DNA from: Rotaria sp. Silwood1
Taxonomy: Eukaryota > Rotifera > Eurotatoria > Philodinida > Philodinidae
Direction of reading: 5' to 3'
NCBI GenBank assembly: GCA_905250075.1
Contig: CAJNOP010000138.1
Span: 186,001-250,000, forward strand
Length of the DNA stretch: 64,000 bases
The position numbers were made by a program, and so were the translations under genes. How positions within the stretch are numbered: position 1 is the first letter of the stretch; the number at the start of each line of letters is the position of its first letter. Shown one piece after another: positions 1 through 10,619 of this stretch. The notes beneath the pieces are model-generated. The model saw only the letters and a list, made by a program, of their open reading frames with translations. It was not told the DNA's origin and did no database searches.

Positions 1-1372
1 GTTGTCGACAGTTAATTATCTTAGAATTTTGAATAAGAACTGGATAGTTTCCTATAATCTTGAATTTAATAGCTTTATAAAAGAGCGAAAAATACTTAAG
101 CAAAAGCGGACGATTCGATTGATTCTCAACAGTTATAGAATTTCTGCATTTCCGCCATGCATGTATTCTGAGTGAAACTTTGATTCCAAAGAGAGCAACA
201 AGTCTTGAAACCAATGATAAACCAGTGAAAGCCCCAACAAAGAGTGTCACTATATGGAGTATGCTGAAGCGCTGAGTATATGAGAAAGTACAATACGAAG
301 GATTACAGTGAGTATAGTACGAAGTGAAAGAAGTAGTGTTTATGAACTCCTCAATCATCAGCTCGTTCAACAAGATTTTCACAGTGGTCATGCCTGTAAA
401 TCGACTCTTAACACTGAGTAATGGAGATAGTGTCGAGTTCATTGAAAGCGATTCTCGAATAAGAGAAATACAAGACTGCTGATAGAAACATTCAAATGAT
501 GAAGCGAGTGTTCCTTCAAATGGTCGGCAGTTGAACATCACTCCAGGTATGATGGTCGTCTCATTCATTGTGCCATTTTTCTGAATAATGACAGCTGGTC
601 GAGGACAGCCCATTAGGTTCATACATGAACATCCATCAGGAAATCTAACAGCTTGAGAAGAGACAAATTTTCTTTGGGAATTTGGCATAGTTTTTAACAT
701 TAATTGAAAGTTGTTACCCAATCCTGTTATGTATTGATTACCTATTACTGCTTGCTGACTAATGAGTAGGTTTCGTTTAAGAGTGATCACTGCGGTTGCA
801 AAAGAAAATTGAAACGCAAGTTTTGTATGTTCGTTCACTACCGAGTCCGGCAGTGCGACTTGACTGCGCAAAAGAGTCGCGTTGTAATCTCTAAATAAAT
901 TAGTTACCGTAGGTTCTACTAAAGTGCACAACAGCTGATTTGATTGCCAAAAATTGCTCAAAATTTTTCTTGCATCGTTAGGAAAGATCAATTGACTATC
1001 CACAGTGTACATGGCATCGATCCATGCTTGGGAAACAAATTGAGTTGAACAGACTTCGTGAAAAGTGGCTCGATACTGAATGAATTCACCGTATGCTATG
1101 GCCATACGCGCGCAAGGACATTAGATGGTTTCCGGGTTGCGAGAATAGAGCCGCATGAAATCTATTTCAGAAGGTTTGTACTTTGTAAACGATACCGTGC
1201 GAAGTGCTAAAGCTGCGTACAAAACCAGTACAATGCTTGATAGAGGCAGTATTACTAGATACAAACGAGTCATGAATTTTTCTCGTCGAACCAATTCCTG
1301 ATCATTTGAACCTGATACGAACAAGTTGAGCTTTGTGATGAGATTACGAAGCCACATTTGTATACTTGCCAT
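1..1372 (-). pseudogene. Two-TM extracellular-loop protein, 5' part, with one in-frame stop
   Basis: The reading frame runs leftwards from the ATG at 1370-1372 and leaves the window at base 1, giving about 455 codons. It is open throughout except for a TAA at 1121-1123 (codon 84). There is a TM segment at about residues 38-57 (LYLVILPLSSIVLVLYAALA). A long Cys- and Asn-rich ectodomain follows, starting CPCARMAIAYGEF immediately after the stop. A second TM (ILHIVTLFVGAFTGLSLVS) lies at roughly 110-190. The layout resembles a large family of uncharacterised bdelloid membrane proteins that I recall, with TM, CPC motif, Cys-rich loop and TM. The sequence on both sides of the stop fits that family in the same frame, and no intron could remove the stop without removing the CPC motif. 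It is either a young nonsense allele or a sequencing error. I know no function for it. Confidence 0.55.
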
Positions 1373-1699
1373 GTTGCCTACTCACTTCGTTTTGAATCTA
1401 GTGAAACCTAGAGCCAAAACAAACGAAAGAAAAATAATAGAAAATGCTGAAAGAAGGAAATGAGAAAATTAATAGTTTTTCATTTTCTCAACGCACCACT
1501 ACATCACACGGTTGTGCGGATTTGCGTCAGAATAGAGATGGGACTCATAATAAAAATGAAATAAGGCAATAACTGATGCGCAATTTTGAAAACTGCACTT
1601 CTCAAATACTTTGAAAGTAATTATTATTTCTGTTTGAAATGTATGGTTCCAACTAAAATAAGAATTAAAGCTTTTAGTATTATAAATGATTGTTTGCTG

Positions 1700-1903
1700 T
1701 CATTTATCAGTGTCGGCTAAAAAACGCTCTTTACAATAGCAAAAGTTTAGAAGCATAAGAAGACTTGCTGGTGTAGGGCAAGGAGCCGTCATGTTGATTC
1801 TGTGAGATAACTGAGCTTTACAAAAAGTCGCAACTAAAATGAATGCGTCAATACATAGGATGATGATTATGACGACGACGCATATGCATCGAATCCGAAA
1901 CAT
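1700..1903 (-). CDS. Possible small membrane or secreted peptide
   Basis: A 67-codon frame from an ATG at 1901-1903 encodes a strongly hydrophobic N-terminus (VVVIIIILCIDAFILVATF) followed by a short Cys-containing tail with one Asn-glycosylation motif (NMT). It lies 328 bp upstream of the TM gene on the same strand and could be an unrelated first exon. No family is recognised. The hydrophobic start is the only reason to list it; the frame could be chance. Confidence 0.2.
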   Translation of the reverse strand: MFRIRCICVVVIIIILCIDAFILVATFCKAQLSHRINMTAPCPTPASLLMLLNFCYCKERFLADTDK

Positions 1904-2889
1904 CGGGGTTTGGTTTCGGCTTTACTTTAAGAGTTCTGATATGGACTCTTCTTGGGCTCGTAGTAGATAGCACCATTAAGCATTTCGTGTTCTGAAAATC
2001 ACTAGGCAATTGGCGATTAATCGTTGATTTTTGTTTGTGAGTATTTTGACGTTTGTTAAGATAAATTGTGATTTTCTAATCTTTCATTATCCTTCCTTGT
2101 ACCAATAGTCGATGAAAATCCGTAAAATTAATATTGATTTTCACTGTTATATACAGAGATTCTAATTACTGATTTATATAGAGAAAGTATTTTTTTGGAA
2201 GATCTCACATGTAAATGATTCAAAATTAATAAAGTATGGAAGAAAAAAAACTATAGTGTGACATACAATTCTACAGCTAAACAAGAGTTACTGAAAAAAA
2301 GAACAAAAATATTAAAAAATGCTCATATATACAAATTGAAGTAATTACTCAATTGAGCTTTTTCTCAAGAAACTATTAACGCATGGTCGTCTTTCATTAT
2401 TAAATTTGAAGTCTAAAAGAGAAAAAGACTAAATAAAAGTTCTATATAGAAGGTAGGTGTACATAAAGCAAATGAAAACAGATCGACCGATCTCTTAACG
2501 AAAAGACAAGTTCAATCTGCTAGTTTCAACTGTTGCTTTTCAGCAATCGATTTAGTCGAAATATTGTTATTTTGAGTAATTGTCCTTTGATCAAAATAAT
2601 TAAAGAAATACAGAGTTAATTTCATCGACGCGCTTTGTGCTATTTTATTAAAATATTAAACACTCATCAGCGCTTTGCAGTACAAATTTAAGCACAAAAA
2701 ATCAAATAAAAAGATAAAACAAAACTGAACAACATATGGTATATAGAACGGGGTAAAATAAATTGGAAAGGGTGGATATGTTTATAATAGAGTATGATTC
2801 AAAGCATCATACGACGCGTTTCGGCTATTACTTTGATAGTCACCAGTAGGTATGTTCTGAATCAAATACTATATGGTTATAACTTAATG
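1904..2889. other. AT-rich intergenic stretch
   Basis: No coding frame, RNA gene or clear repeat was seen between the small ORF and the FLYWCH remnant. Confidence 0.5.
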
Positions 2890-2899
2890 AATATCTAAA

Positions 2900-4105
2900 T
2901 AAACCTTAATATTGAAGTAATATTCAGAAATTCACTGACAAGAATGATAATTCTCTTCTTTGCCTTATTATACATGTGATCGTACAGAATCATCGGTTTA
3001 CCATTAGCTGTTGTTTTAAATGCAGGTGGAATATCGAATCATAAATCTTTTGGTACTGGTGGAAGTGTTTTACTTCTTGCACGGTACAGAACTCGTTCTG
3101 CAAAAAAAGCAAAATTATGTGATTTTCAAGGAAAAAACTTCAATTTCAACCTATAAGAGTCCAGAAGAAAAACATACAAGTATATTTACCTATAGCAGTG
3201 GCTTTAGGTAGAGCAGCCATTTGTGTGTCGATAAGGTTCATTCTTGTGGCCAAATCGTTTCTAAGTTTAGAAGCTGAAATTGTACGCGCCTTTTCAGTCT
3301 CCATTTTTAATTGAGCTGCAAATTGTGAAACCACCTGTTTATCCTTATTCGGAGCATGTTGGCGTGGAAATGGACTAGCAGACATGAAATAATAAACAGG
3401 ATTTTCTTTGACAGATTGATTTTCAGTTGTTTTTATTGTAGATGAACATTTGTACTGACTTCGTTTTTCTTTACAGCTCCATTCTAGTTCATGCTTCAAT
3501 TTTTTCTCGATTTGATACCTAAAACCATTCAGACACAACTGATCGCCGCCTCTTTGGCTTTTGTACACTGTTATTTTTCCTGCTTTTGGCATGTATGATA
3601 AAGTTGATGCAGTAGCAGAAGAAGTAGCGTTCGTAGACGACTTCGAGTCCGAAGAGTCGTTCAGAGTCAAATTGTTCATTCAGACTCAATAGAATCATTC
3701 GACAAGGACGATGATAACCGAGAAGTAGAAGTAGAGTTACAAGTGCTGGTAGAAGTGATTGAGGAAGATCTAACGGTTGTTTTCGATCGTCTAAAGAGTA
3801 AAAACAAACAAACAATTGTTAGACTTGAGCGTACTACAGGAAAGTTCATTTCATTTACTTCTTTCTTACAGGATAAGCAGAGAGTTCACGCGCTCTTGTC
3901 ATCACACGAGATTTAGCTCGATTTCTTTGCTGCTGTTGTTTTGCGACAATAATATTTTTAAGTTTTGTTGTACTCCCTGTAGAGGAGATAGAGATGACAT
4001 TTGATTTTGACGATGACGTAAATAGTACAGTTTGTTTTGAAGGAGTAGAGTGAGTAGATGTACTCTTGAAACAGAATCTTTACATGATCGAAGAACGTAC
4101 GGCAT
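2900..4105 (-). pseudogene. FLYWCH zinc-finger / MULE-transposase-like gene remnant
   Basis: The clearest exon is 3190-3679. It has a Ser/Thr-rich N-terminus and then a FLYWCH-like finger: GGDQLCLNGFRY, EWSC, YKC and RQHAPNKDK supply the aromatic, Cys and His positions. A GTAAAT donor at 3189 and a TTTTTGCAG acceptor at 3098 join in frame to a second exon beginning ERVLYRARSKTLPPVPKDL, typical of the linker before the MULE domain. That exon meets TGA at 3039-3041, yet the frame continues with recognisable sequence (FDIP, FKTTANGKPMILYDHM, KKRIII) to about 2900 and then decays. Upstream, Ser-rich frames with plausible splice sites (about 3890-4020 and 3680-3801) run into 3679 only with a frame change. 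I read it as a broken transposase-derived gene, not a working regulator. Confidence 0.5.
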
Positions 4106-4521
4106 TTTAGTAAAGATTGAGAAAACCGCAAGAGCTTAGCAAGTTCTTGCCTTAAAAAGCAAAAGTGAAAATCTTGAAATAAAAAATCGCGAACAAACTG
4201 AACATATAGACACGTGAGTGGTGATGATGAATGAGTGAAGTTACGTATGAGAAGCAAGTTATTTAGTGCTAGACGGGCACAAATTTGTATGATACGTCGC
4301 TATTGACGAAACAAGGAACAAACTGGCTAAGGTATGCAACCGCCGCGTAAATAATCAACTATCAATAGGCAGACGGCAAAGTCTCATTTCGTGTTCACTG
4401 TTCATCAAGATGACTGATATTATTATTTTTTTCGAGTTTTTTCTCTCGAGATTATGAGACCTCTTCTCCTTCATCTACCACTCTATATCCAAGTCCGTTT
4501 TGCACACTACTTATTTTGTCT

Positions 4522-4822
4522 CGAACATCCCTATATTTGCGTTCCGAACACCCGGTAGTTTCTGTTCCGAACATCCATCTTTCATAACTCGGTCATATGA
4601 TATAATTCATTTCGAACATCCATTCTCAACCTTACGAACATCCGTTAGAGTTTTTTTCGAACATCCGTTGGAGGACTAAAATGCCAATTCCGAACATCCG
4701 TTCTTTATCTTACGAACATCCGTTTTATTGGTTACGGACATCCGTTAAATTTTTTTCTGAACATCCGTTGACAGACTAAATGTCAATTCCGAACATCCGG
4801 TGTCCAATACGGATGTTCGGAA
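4522..4822. repeat. Phased array of CGAACATCCGTT units ending in a hairpin
   Basis: Eleven copies of a unit close to CGAACATCCGTT begin at 4522, 4545, 4568, 4613, 4635, 4658, 4691, 4713, 4735, 4757 and 4790. Steps are 22-23 bp, with two of 33 and one of 45, so they are near multiples of 11 bp. The last unit and an inverted copy at 4810-4822 form a 13-bp stem around a 10-base loop. It abuts the 3' end of the mariner remnant. Spacers are not conserved and are too short for a CRISPR array. Subterminal transposase-binding repeats of a DNA element are a possible explanation. Confidence 0.75.
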
Positions 4823-4827
4823 TGACA

Positions 4828-6024
4828 GCGACGAAACGTCTGGAGGCCGGTTTGCATTTTCATCTCTTCAGTTGTGATATTAGGATCATTATTATTAAGC
4901 CTATGGGCTTGCTCAATAGTTTTGGATCTTGTTACGGTAATATGTCTACCAGGTAGTTCGTCATCTTGAACATCTTCTCGGCCTTCACGAAATCATTTAC
5001 ACCATCTGTCAACGGTTCTGAGAGCAGGAGTTTCATCACTATAAGCAAAGTATAGTTCATCATGAATAATACCCGATTGAATATTAAGTGCAGTGCGTGT
5101 TTTAATATAAAAGCGAAAAGGGTGAATCCGCCGGGATTCGACCACTTTGTGGAAAAAAATTTTTTATTTTATTTTTATAGTCTAGTTAGACGGAACGTCG
5201 TCGAAAACGGTCTGAGATACCAATTAAAATGTCTTTCAACGTTAAAAGTATGGAGATTCAGATCATTTTTTAGGAACACATCAACAAATGCAAGGTGCGA
5301 GTAATTCAGGAAGTTTTTTCTTTGATATTTTTACATGATACGATAGAGCTCGTCAAGCTCTACAAAACTGTATATACTAAAAAAATTTTAAACCATTTTT
5401 TTCAGACAAAAATTTCAAAAAAACTACTTCGAGAACGTCGAAAAAAGGTGTTTTTTATATGAAAGAAAAACACTTGATTTTTTCAATAAACTTAGCTTTT
5501 CTCATTATTTTGATTTTCTAAGACGTTTGGAAACATGCTCATCTGATTCAGTTTTTCACGCTGCACCGAATAAGCATGTTTTCAAACGTCTTAGAAAATC
5601 AAAATAATGAGAAAAGCTAAATTTATTGAAAAAATCGAGTGCTTTTCTACCATATAAAAAATACGCTTTTTTTGACATTCTCAAAATAGTTTGTTGAAAT
5701 TTTTGTCTGAAAAAAATGGTTTAAAATTTTTTTAGTATATACAGTTTTGTAGAGCTTGACGAACTCTATCGTATCATGTAAAAATATCAAAGAAAAAACT
5801 TTCTGAACTACTCGCACCTTGTATTTGTTGATGTGTTCCTAAAAAATGACCTGAATCTCCATACTTTTAACGTTGAAAGACATTTTAATTGGTACCCCAG
5901 ACCGTTTTCGACGACGTTCCGTCTAACTAGACTATAGAAATAAAATAAAAAATTTTTTTCCACAAAAGTGGTAGAAACTCCACGGATTTACCCAAAATAT
6001 TCTTTGTCCAACTGAAACAGACAT
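4828..6024 (-). pseudogene. Mariner-type transposase, N-terminal remnant split by an insertion
   Basis: Reading leftwards, an ATG at 6022-6024 starts MSVSVGQRIF. A fold-back element (5120-5993) interrupts. From 5119 the frame resumes as RFYIKTRTALNIQSGIIHDE, then ETPALRTVDRWCK, stop, FREGREDVQDDELPGR. This is the paired helix-turn-helix DNA-binding region of mariner transposases, in which W-K-W-FREGRE is common. The stop (TGA) sits at the usual Trp position, a one-base change from TGG. Rejoining across the insertion also needs a frame shift. The catalytic DDD/E region is absent; the sequence ends at the GAACATCCGTT array. The element is dead. Confidence 0.7.
5120..5993. mobile_element. 874-bp fold-back (palindromic) element
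   Basis: Two arms of about 420 bp (5120-5545 and 5573-5993) are near-perfect reverse complements around a 28-base loop. Termini are GGGTGAATCCG and CGGATTTACCC. AAAA flanks both ends (5116-5119 and 5994-5997), a likely target duplication. It interrupts the mariner frame. It encodes no protein, so it is non-autonomous. Confidence 0.8.
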
Positions 6025-6428
6025 GGTCAGTGTTGTGGTTTTTACCTAACTTTCTTTCTTTAGCTTACTTAAAAACACAGTGATAATTAACTACAGAAAC
6101 GCATCAAACAAACGTAACATGTGTCTTTATATATAGAGGGTTAGGGATTAAAAGAGGTAAGAAAAAAAATAAAGAAAAGATAGGAAAAGAACACAGAATA
6201 GATCAAGACAAGAATACACATAGAAGACAATATCGACTTATGTCATCGTTACATATCATAGGTAAACAAGTCTAATCAAAATTTTATTATTATTATTATT
6301 TTGGATGAAAAATGATCAAATAGCGTAGAAATGCAGAGCTTTGTTTTTAACTATCAGTCTATATAAAAAGAAAATTTCCTCAAGCCGTCTATACGAAATT
6401 AACATAGGACCACCACTACTTTTGGTAT
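6025..6428. other. Intergenic, nothing recognised
   Basis: AT-rich sequence with a short (TTA)n run near 6285-6300 and no supportable gene. Confidence 0.5.
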
Positions 6429-6560
6429 GCGGGTGTGGGTGTGGATATGAATATTCTTTTAATCCACAAGCACACCCACCCACACCCACACCCACACCGA
6501 CACCCACACCCACCCACACCCACACACCCACCCAACACCCACACCCACACCCACCCCGAG
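6429..6560. repeat. TGTGGG hairpin element 1
   Basis: A short G-rich arm (GGGTGTGGGTGTGG) and an AT-rich loop with AATATTCTTTTAATC are followed by a longer CCCACACCCACA arm. It lies 66 bp beyond the stop of the GCC2-like gene. The loop is shared with the element at 56977. Confidence 0.8.
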
Positions 6561-6626
6561 AACAATAGCATTCTGGTCGGACCAATATCATCATTGATCG
6601 ATATGTACGAGCAACACACAGCAAAT

Positions 6627-7575
6627 TCAAATGTCAGAAACGGATGGACTCGATAGATTTTGTTCGACATTAGTCAACAATGATCGAGATGTCGTCAGTT
6701 CACTTTGAAGATGCTGTGAGGATGAAGAACGAGAATGAGCAGATGCGAGACAAGAAAAAACAATACTAACCGATGTTTCGTCTTCCAAACTTTTAACCTT
6801 TGTCTTGAGTGTTTCACATAGTAATCGAAAACATTCCAATGACTCACGTGTTGCCTAGAAAAAAATTCAGAATGATCGTAGAATTTTGCAATTAATGATC
6901 AAAAAAGAAACTGTTACCATAAGTTCCTGTTGCAGTTTTGACTCATTTTTCTTGGATTGTTCAAGATCACGCGTTAAGTTCTCTGATTTTAATTGTTCAT
7001 CATCGAGTTCACAGCGAAATTGCTAGAAGAATGATAAATATAGTTTTTTTTTCTCGGAGAATTGATTTTTGTTTCTCTCATAGAGATGGACAACATCGAT
7101 TTTTACTGGTTTTGGTTGCTTTCCGTAATTTTCGGTCCCAGTTGGTTCCGGCTGATCTCGAATGGTTCCAGTTATGTCAAATACAGATAAAATTAAGCTG
7201 AAAACCCTCCAGAAACTCTTCTGGTTGCAAAATAGTTCAGACAAATGATATTCTGGCCTTCGAAATATCAATGATCCGGACTAATAGATGATCGGTCCCA
7301 GTTCCGATTGATAAATGATTGCTCCCCCATCTCTATATATCTCACCTCTTTCGTTTGACACAATGCTATATTGGCAATTGTCAATTCGTTCAATTTAGCT
7401 TCCAATTTTTTCTTCAATAGAATTTGACATTTAACCAACTTCACTAAGTCTTCTTTCGGCACAGATTCAAGCTAAATACATGAGAGAAAATAAAAACAGA
7501 ATTCTCGAGCAATAGATTCCATTGTACAGACTTTGCAGGATGCTGACCATTTGTCATTATTGTTGTTCTTGACAT
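6627..7575 (-). CDS. Short GCC2-like coiled-coil golgin, five exons
   Basis: Exons are 7528-7575, 7346-7471, 6918-7022, 6771-6854 and 6627-6713. All junctions have GT-AG ends and phase 0, giving 149 aa. Residues 16-34 (SLESVPKEDLVKLVKCQIL) match the N-terminal signature of the trans-Golgi golgin GCC2, whose human form has a similar LPKEDLIKFAKKQ segment. The rest is charged heptad-like coiled coil (QLKSENLTRDLEQSKKNESK) ending in a Ser-rich tail. GCC2 normally exceeds 1,500 aa and ends in a GRIP domain; neither the long coil nor GRIP is present. It is either a truncated paralogue or a small gene built from the golgin N-terminus. A repeat (7081-7336) fills the second intron, and hairpin elements flank the gene on both sides. 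The role is inferred from the signature only. Confidence 0.7.
7081..7336. repeat. TIR element in intron 2 of the GCC2-like gene
   Basis: The ends are inverted: TAGAGATGG at 7081 and CCATCTCTA ending at 7336. The interior carries GGTTCCGGCTG and GGTCCCAGTTCCG stretches like the ACCGG-rich repeats at 10032 and 17512, whose ends are CAGAGATGGAACC. It is a likely distant, non-autonomous member of that family. Confidence 0.5.
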
Positions 7576-7663
7576 CTGAAACACGCTGATGAGTTTTTGC
7601 TGTACGCGTCGTATGCAGATTGTCGTTATATTTGAAGCAAAAGTGTTATTCTTACAATCGCCA

Positions 7664-7815
7664 CGGGTGTGGATGCGGGTGTGTGGTGCGCGTGTGCTTC
7701 TCGTTCATCCACACCCATCCACACACACACCCACCCACACCCACATCTACACCCACACACACTCACACCCACACTCAGACCCACACCCACCCACACCCAC
7801 ACCCCACACCCACAG
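7664..7815. repeat. TGTGGG hairpin element 2
   Basis: CGGGTGTGGATGCGGGTGTG opens the element and a loop containing GCGCGTGTGCTTCTCGTTC follows. A long CCCACACCCACA arm closes it. It lies 88 bp upstream of the GCC2-like start. The loop recurs, reverse complemented, in the element at 15815. Confidence 0.8.
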
Positions 7816-8140
7816 CGGTGGCCACTTCACACTCATTACAGAAATATTAGCTGTTGCCTTGGGTCGTTTAAAAAGCTGGAATTTTCAGGATAAACTCAAA
7901 ACATGATTTGAAATCCAACAGCGCCAAGAAAATAATTTTCTGGCTCGCTGCATAAAAAAACTAGGTAACCATATGGCTATCCAGTGAAAACAGCGGAAAA
8001 AATCAATTTCGATATTTCGACCTGCAATTTTAGTCATATTTCACAGTCAGCGATATAAGATTCCACAGAAAATTTTAGCTGGATTCATCAGAATAGGCCA
8101 GAGATATGATGATCAACGTTTTCCATAGACCTGCCCCACT

Positions 8141-8374
8141 CTGAAAAAAATAAAGGAGGTTTGCAGAACCCTTTAGATCTCTAAAAGGTTCTGTCTTTTA
8201 CCCGATAGCAGAACCCCTGAAAAAGGGTTCTGGATAAGAAAAAATAGTTCTGAAATCCTCGTCGAAACCTTTTTTTCTTGTCCAGAACCATTTTTCAGGG
8301 GTTCTGCTATCGGATAAAAGACAGAACCTTTTAGAGGTCTAAAAGGTTCTGCAAACCTCCTTTATTTTTTTCAG
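8141..8374. mobile_element. Palindromic MITE, 234 bp
   Basis: Its ends are CTGAAAAAAATAAAGGAGG and the reverse complement. The arms repeat AGAACC/GGTTCT motifs (AAAGGTTCTG, GGGTTCTGG), leaving a loop of about 50 bases. No reading frame is present. Confidence 0.75.
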
Positions 8375-8392
8375 AGCAGCAGAATTTCGACC

Positions 8393-8666
8393 GAAAAATC
8401 AATTTTAACGGTTTGAACTGGAAAGTATACCACAAAGAGATCTTTGCGGTAGAAGATTGCTCGAAAACTTTCAGATCAAAATATTCAAGCAAAACTGAGA
8501 TATTGATGTCGACATTTCCAATCAACCTCCATAGTGAAAATATCGAGATCAATATCTCAGCCTCAGTTGAATATTTTGATCTGAAATTTTCCGCGCGATC
8601 ATCCGTCGTTGAGATCTATCGGTGGTTGAAATCTCCACTTGATTCGTTGAAATTGATTTTTCGAAT
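8393..8666. mobile_element. Imperfect palindrome, about 270 bp
   Basis: CGAAAAATCAATTTTAACG near 8395 pairs with CGTTGAAATTGATTTTTCG ending near 8665. TCAGATCAAAATATTCAA pairs with TTGAATATTTTGATCTGA. The centre is near 8525. It lies next to the 8141 MITE and has no coding content. Confidence 0.6.
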
Positions 8667-8990
8667 CTATTCATGTTTCTCGGATTTGAAATAATGGTAG
8701 AAGTGTACCCTGAAAATTTCAGTTTGTTCAACTATCCGAGGCAAAAGTTGATATTTCTGTAATGGGAAACGTAGAGTTGGGCCTGAATTTCAAATGACAG
8801 TATAGCGAAAGCAACAAAGTGACAGGTGATGATAATACAATCAAATAGAAGAGTTTTAGGGGTTTCACTCTCGGAAAAAACCTAGTTAACCATTAGAATA
8901 TATTCGGGATATAAATGTCGCAATTCTGAGCCTCAAAATTCTGTCACTGTTATCCAAGATTTATGGGAAGAGAATTTTCGATCCACTTAC

Positions 8991-9237
8991 CTAATAGTGT
9001 CACTATTTCATCAACTACTCGATTGAGAGGCAGTGAATCGATGTGACTTGTATCGATTTTGGTTCCATCACGCAGAGGACATTCAAATTGACCATTATTA
9101 TTCAAGGTCACCATTTGCTGAATGCATATAAGACAGTATGTATGCGAGCAAGGTAATAGGCGTGGATCTTTAAAATAGTCAAGACAAATTGGACAAGTAA
9201 TCACTCTTTCAATTAGGGTCACAGTGCCAGTTGCCAT
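8991..9237 (-). CDS. RING-finger first exon (TRIM-like), rest not found
   Basis: From an ATG at 9235-9237 the exon encodes 82 residues and ends at a good donor (GTAAGT at 8985-8990). The RING runs CPIC (C15, C18), LPCSH-YC-IC (C30, H32, C35, C38), then CPLRD (C53). The usual eighth ligand Cys is replaced, and Asp57 could serve instead, as in some RING proteins. The trailing LPLNRVVDEIV motif is typical of the sequence following TRIM RINGs. RINGs of this type recruit E2 enzymes for ubiquitin transfer. I found no convincing second exon to the left, where palindromic elements lie, so this may be a gene broken by insertions or a remnant. Confidence 0.55.
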
Positions 9238-9243
9238 GTCCAA

Positions 9244-10031
9244 ATAAAACTTAGACGAACTAAATAAGTGATTCCGAGCCTAGAAAATAAGAACGAGAGA
9301 AACTGATCAACTGTCGATATTGATGAGTCGATCTATTAAAACTGCTGTTTGAAACCGTCTGTGGCATCGAGTCACATACAAGACGAATACATTTTTCATT
9401 CGACTAAGCCGAAGCGAGCGCTCTTGCAACACTTCAACATAGATAGCCTCGACTCTCTAATAAGCTTTTGTGTGCTGCGCAAACAGATCCTTTGCATTAT
9501 TTCTTGCTGGTAGCGTCAGATAAAGTATAGCTCTACTCGTTATCTTTATGAGTTACATGTGATGAAAGAATTTTTAAACTGATTATTTGTCCTGTAAAAA
9601 TGAGGCAGCAAAACAGAGTAATTTAACTAGAGCTTTAAATAAAAATTTGAAAGCACCATACCTAACGAAACAAGACGATTTCATCAACTGAGTGAAAGCC
9701 ATCCACACTAGCCTGTGCTTAGAAAAATATTCCATCATTCTCTTGGAAACATCAAATTCGACGTCAAGAGTGGATATTTTTCATATTCTACATACAAATT
9801 CTTTTCACTCTTTCTCTTTTATCGCTAAATTTTTTACCATGTGCGAAAGAAGACTATTTTTGTTTTCTTCATGGAAAAACTCCCTCACCTCTTTGCAGTT
9901 GGTCAACATCAAGTTTTGCTACACAAATATGAAGTCATGCCAAAAACCAATAGGCAGTGTCCATATCATGCCTGAAACGTTTTGTAGACTGCACCTATAC
10001 GTCCTTTGCTTTAACATTGAGTACCATGGTT
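9244..10031. other. Intergenic, nothing recognised
   Basis: A plus-strand frame of 119 codons (9692-10051) exists but shows no domain, splice signals or compositional support. Confidence 0.4.
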
Positions 10032-10454
10032 CAGAGATGGAACCGATCTAGATTTTTGATGATCGGTACCGGTACCGGTCCAAATAGGCCAGACCGAACC
10101 GGACTAGCAGGTCTATCAGCTTGATCGGTCTACCGGCGACCGGCCAGTCTGAAATTTTCACCCATACTGGTTCTATCTTTAGATAGTGATAATTCATATA
10201 GTTAACTTCCACCACAATTTTCTTATGTATTCTGTACAAGATGGCATTGAGATCTAGAAATTTTGAACAAGTTTGTATAATAAAAACAGGAAAATAAATA
10301 AGATAGACCGGCCGGTCTACCGGTAACCGGTTAGTCCACTAGTCTCGAGCGATCTATCGGTAGACCGGCCGATCTAAAATCCGTACTGAACCGGACCGAA
10401 CCGATCGGCCCAGTCTGGTTACTGGCAGGTAACAGGTACCGGTTCCGTCTCTCC
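10032..10454. repeat. ACCGG-rich TIR repeat, copy 1
   Basis: It starts CAGAGATGGAACCG and ends CGGTTCCGTCTCT, an inverted pair. The interior is dense in GGTCTACCGGT-like words on both strands and is much more GC-rich than its surroundings. It is related to 17512-17965, 33505-33545 and 7081-7336. Confidence 0.7.
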
Positions 10455-10619
10455 CATGCTAGACGGTGAGTCTCCGATGCCAAGATCCAGATTTCACGAT
10501 CTTCCCGAAAAGGGATCACTCATCAGTTGGCGTTTGACTCTGCTGTACTTGTTTTGAATGAATTCAATAGAAAAATCGAAAGAATCACAAACGAAATACA
10601 TTTATTTATACACAATTCC

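Noticed and set aside
4522-4822. CRISPR-like array
   Set aside because: The unit is 12 bp, spacers are about 10 bp and irregular, and the DNA is eukaryotic.
5062-5304. Plus-strand 80-codon frame
   Set aside because: It overlaps the antisense mariner remnant and the fold-back arm.
8393-8731. Overlapping plus and minus frames of 60-93 codons
   Set aside because: They lie in a palindrome, so both strands give similar open frames with no domain.
9692-10051. 119-codon plus-strand frame
   Set aside because: No recognisable domain, signal peptide or splice context; it runs into an ACCGG repeat.
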